NCBI GenBank assembly: GCA_011605865.1
Contig: JAAOZI010000036.1
Coordinates: 1 to 46,786, forward strand
Length of the DNA: 46,786 nucleotides
Direction: 5' to 3'
Source of the DNA: Archaeoglobales archaeon
Lineage (GTDB): Archaea; Halobacteriota; Archaeoglobi; Archaeoglobales; Archaeoglobaceae
Position numbers and translations under genes: made by a program. The notes beneath the pieces are model-generated. The model was not told the origin of the DNA, did no database searches, and worked only from the letters and a program-made list of their open reading frames with translations. Below, piece by piece: positions 45,303 through 46,786 of this stretch; position 1 is the stretch's first letter, and every line of letters begins with the position of its first letter.

Positions 45303-45533
45303 CTTAGCATACTCGACAAGTCTTTGTTTCTGCCTTACTCTAGCTTAAATCGCGACCCTGCCTTTTGGTGCTTCGCCAAGGAGCCTCTTAATCTCGCTTT
45401 CAGGATATCTGTATTTACCGCCGGGCGTTTTAATGTACTTGATCTTCCCCGAGTAAGCCCACTTCTTCACAGTTGCGTAAGAAACGCCGAATATCTTGGC
45501 AACTTCACCGGTCGTGTAAAGCTTCTCTGGCAT
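45262..45533 (-). pseudogene. IS607-type serine recombinase (TnpA) relic
   Basis: From ATG 45533 the minus strand encodes MPEKLYTTGEVAKIFGVS, then KKWAYSGKIKYIKTPGGKYR and PESEIKRLL. This is the MerR-like helix-turn-helix that begins IS607 TnpA. At RVAI the catalytic-domain start I-Y-A-R-V is hit by a stop (TAA at the Tyr codon). After a deletion, RQKQRLVEYAKSKG can still be read to about 45290. The catalytic serine region is lost. ACTTAAATAAC upstream could be its old promoter. Confidence 0.8.
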
Positions 45534-45548
45534 CTGGTTATTTAAGTA

Positions 45549-45599
45549 ATTCAAGTTAATAAACTTACGCTAGAGAGAAACTGCTTCGTAACCCCTTTC
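45549..45599. repeat. Imperfect direct repeat, copy B
   Basis: This copy begins ATTCAAGTTAATAAACTTAC and runs to TAACCCCTTTCT. It spans the end of the arsC N-terminal part and the start of the IS607 relic. The two copies bracket the recombinase relic at about 300-base spacing. Confidence 0.7.
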
Positions 45600-45748
45600 T
45601 TTCTAGAATTTCTCTTACTTTTTCGTCAATTCTTTCCGCCCTTTCTATTCCAGCACTTTCAGCTTTCCACTTCTTCGCAAGGCTGTTGAAAATGGCTTCA
45701 GCAATTATGCTTCTAGCAGTATTTCTTATGCAAACAAGAGAACTTTTT

Positions 45749-46339
45749 TCACTTCACCCATACCCACTTTCCAGTTTGAATATAGATAAGTCTTGTGGCA
45801 ATCTTGCACAGCAAGTCGCCAATCCTTTCAATGTGTCTTGCAGCGAGCACTTCTTCAACACATCTGAAGTCTTCTTCGATTTCTTCAAGTGCTTCGATAT
45901 ATATCCCGTCTATCAAGTTATCCAGAGAAATCATCTCTTCTCTAAGATTTTTGGAGTCTTCGAAACCTCTTTTAACTGCGTCGAACATAGCTAGAAGTGT
46001 TTTTTCAGCAGTCAGTATCTTTTCCCTCAATTCACATTCAAATAGCGACATTTCATGGGCCAGATCCACAATTCTTTCGTAAGCGGAGGAAATTCTCATG
46101 ACTCCCACAGCAAAGCGCATGTCGTTTGCCATCGGATGGAAGCGAATTATGAATTGAGAGCAATAGTCTTGAATTCTTGCTTCAAGCTCATCACTAATTT
46201 CTTCAAGTTTCGAAATATCTCTAACTATACTCTTATCTTTTGTAGCTTTGAAAAAAAGTTCTACGGCTTTTCTGGCAATTTCATGCAATTTCAAAATTTC
46301 CTCTCTTATAAGGGAAATTTCTTCATCGATATACTTCAT
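45749..46339 (-). CDS. phoU: Phosphate transport regulator PhoU
   Basis: A 196-residue all-helical protein with two PhoU repeats. Metal-binding-like acidic motifs of the family appear in [16 protein letters not shown] and, in the second repeat, [22 protein letters not shown]. It also shows [28 protein letters not shown] and [24 protein letters not shown]. It modulates the Pst ABC transporter. The start overlaps the pstB stop as ATGA, and its own end overlaps arsC, giving a pstB-phoU-arsC operon. Confidence 0.93.
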   Translation of the reverse strand: MKYIDEEISLIREEILKLHEIARKAVELFFKATKDKSIVRDISKLEEISDELEARIQDYCSQFIIRFHPMANDMRFAVGVMRISSAYERIVDLAHEMSLFECELREKILTAEKTLLAMFDAVKRGFEDSKNLREEMISLDNLIDGIYIEALEEIEEDFRCVEEVLAARHIERIGDLLCKIATRLIYIQTGKWVWVK

Positions 46340-46786
46340 CCTATCCTCCCCGTTACATACTTTTCAGTTAGCTCGTGCTTCGGTTTTTCAAATACTTCAT
46401 TCACATCTCCAACTTCCACAACCTTTCCTAAATAAATGAATGCCACTAAATCTGCAACTCTTGCAGCCTGTGCGGGTGAATGTGTGACTATGATAATTGT
46501 ATACTCTCTTTTTAGCTCGTGAATCAACTCTTCTATTTTTCCGGCTGCAATAGGATCGAGGTTTGCTGTTGGTTCATCCATAAGCAAGACTTTTGGTTTC
46601 AGAGCAAGAGCTCTTGCGATGCAGAGTCTTTGCATCTCCCCCCCGCTGAGCTGACTAGCTTTGCTTTTGAGTCTATCCTTAACTCCATCGTAAAGTGCGG
46701 CTTTCTTCAGAGCCCAAATAACTAGTTCATCCAGCTCTTTTTTGTTCTTTGCAATCTTGTTGCATTTTGCTGCGAATGCAACGTTA
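46336..46786 (-). CDS. pstB: Phosphate ABC transporter ATP-binding protein PstB (partial)
   Basis: 150 codons of the C-terminal part are present; the N-terminus with the Walker A loop lies beyond the right edge. Visible are [18 protein letters not shown], the ABC signature [19 protein letters not shown], Walker [14 protein letters not shown] and the switch His in [11 protein letters not shown]. The frame is unbroken through the G7 run at the signature. It energises high-affinity phosphate import. Confidence 0.93.
   Translation of the reverse strand, partial: NVAFAAKCNKIAKNKKELDELVIWALKKAALYDGVKDRLKSKASQLSGGEMQRLCIARALALKPKVLLMDEPTANLDPIAAGKIEELIHELKREYTIIIVTHSPAQAARVADLVAFIYLGKVVEVGDVNEVFEKPKHELTEKYVTGRIG

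Larger units (their letters stand above)
44795..45761 (-). pseudogene. arsC: Arsenate reductase (ArsC, low-Mr phosphatase type), split by an IS607 relic
   Basis: The N-terminal part (45565-45761; start ATG 45761 or GTG 45752, overlapping phoU) encodes KKVLFVCIRNTARSIIAEA, the CX5RS phosphate loop. It continues SLAKKWKAESAGIERAERI and stops after ERKG. The C-terminal part (44795 to about 45007) encodes KPRTLEDVNLEEYDLIVTV, the redox pair CEESC and NVEDPVGKGDEVYEKVF. Together they make one normal ~130-residue thioredoxin-type ArsC. About 550 bases of transposon relic lie between them. The gene follows pstB-phoU, a common phosphate/arsenate neighbourhood. Confidence 0.85.

Noticed and set aside
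46620-46660. Frameshift in pstB at the G7 run
   Set aside because: Careful reading gives AGC GGG GGG GAG ATG, which keeps the ABC signature in frame, so the gene is intact up to the window edge.

Overview
The window is a hyperthermophilic sulfate- or sulfite-reducing euryarchaeon of the order Archaeoglobales, and the sequence looks like Archaeoglobus or a close relative. The evidence is the coexistence of dissimilatory sulfite reductase genes (dsrA-dsrB-dsrD) with tetrahydromethanopterin-linked C1 genes (fwdB/fwdD, mer, mfnA) and clearly archaeal information genes (PolD large subunit, NMD3, a Trm5/Taw2-family tRNA enzyme, UPF0248, an AK6/Fap7-type kinase). Genes are tightly packed, often with ATGA start/stop overlaps, and many have A/T-rich TATA boxes 20-40 bases before the start. 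Species cannot be fixed from this window alone.

Layout. 1-1180: tail of a TnpB transposon gene running into a broken trpB2. 1250-8190: superoxide reductase, a GTPBP1-like GTPase, NikR, taw2-NMD3, and an acyl-CoA synthetase. 7724-9734: a formylmethanofuran dehydrogenase cluster. 9775-14838: PolD large subunit, prs and a stomatin-like protein. 14874-20670: a methyltransferase, icd, a flavoprotein, a TnpB relic, a UPF0280 gene and an NAD(P)H:sulfur/CoA-disulfide reductase-like flavoprotein. 20667-26752 (minus strand): HD hydrolase, a tungsten aldehyde oxidoreductase with an iron alcohol dehydrogenase, and a DsrMK/HmeCD-like membrane electron-transfer pair. 26820-32370 (minus): mer, then a coupled mfnA-small ORF-hisC-AK6-ahcY-PH operon. 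32415-33874: mobA-moaA. 33867-35330 (minus): BtpA, UPF0248 and a winged-helix regulator, divergent from 35454-38882 dsrA-dsrB-dsrD-DUF483. 39265-42380: a CetZ-like tubulin, ubiX and cbiP. 42404-43782: thioredoxin reductase and a response regulator. 43762-45600: a graveyard of IS200/IS605- and IS607-type remnants, one of which splits arsC. 45749-46786 (minus): pstB-phoU, running off the right edge.

How it fits together. Fwd and Mer are the first and last C1-carrier steps of the reversible acetyl-CoA pathway, which Archaeoglobus runs oxidatively. MfnA supplies tyramine for methanofuran, and MoaA/MobA make the pyranopterin cofactor used by Fwd and (without the nucleotide) by the aldehyde oxidoreductase. 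Electrons from C1, alcohol and aldehyde oxidation would reach DsrAB, probably through menaquinone and the DsrMK-like complex. UbiX (prenyl-FMN) could support menaquinone-related decarboxylation.

Points most worth a second look. (1) A winged-helix regulator divergent from dsrABD, with a TTGTC element directly after the TATA box on both sides. (2) A DUF483 gene translationally coupled to dsrD. (3) A superoxide reductase with all five iron ligands but without the usual catalytic lysine. (4) An unannotated-size 50-residue gene locked between mfnA and hisC by double ATGA overlaps. (5) Transposon ends that have become stop codons or ribosome binding sites of host genes. (6) An arsC split by an IS607 relic with an imperfect ~50-bp direct repeat. 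Three single-base shifts in short homopolymers (trpB2, taw2, cetZ) may be assembly errors rather than biology. I did not find a clearly new defence or CRISPR system. No rRNA, tRNA or CRISPR array was recognised.
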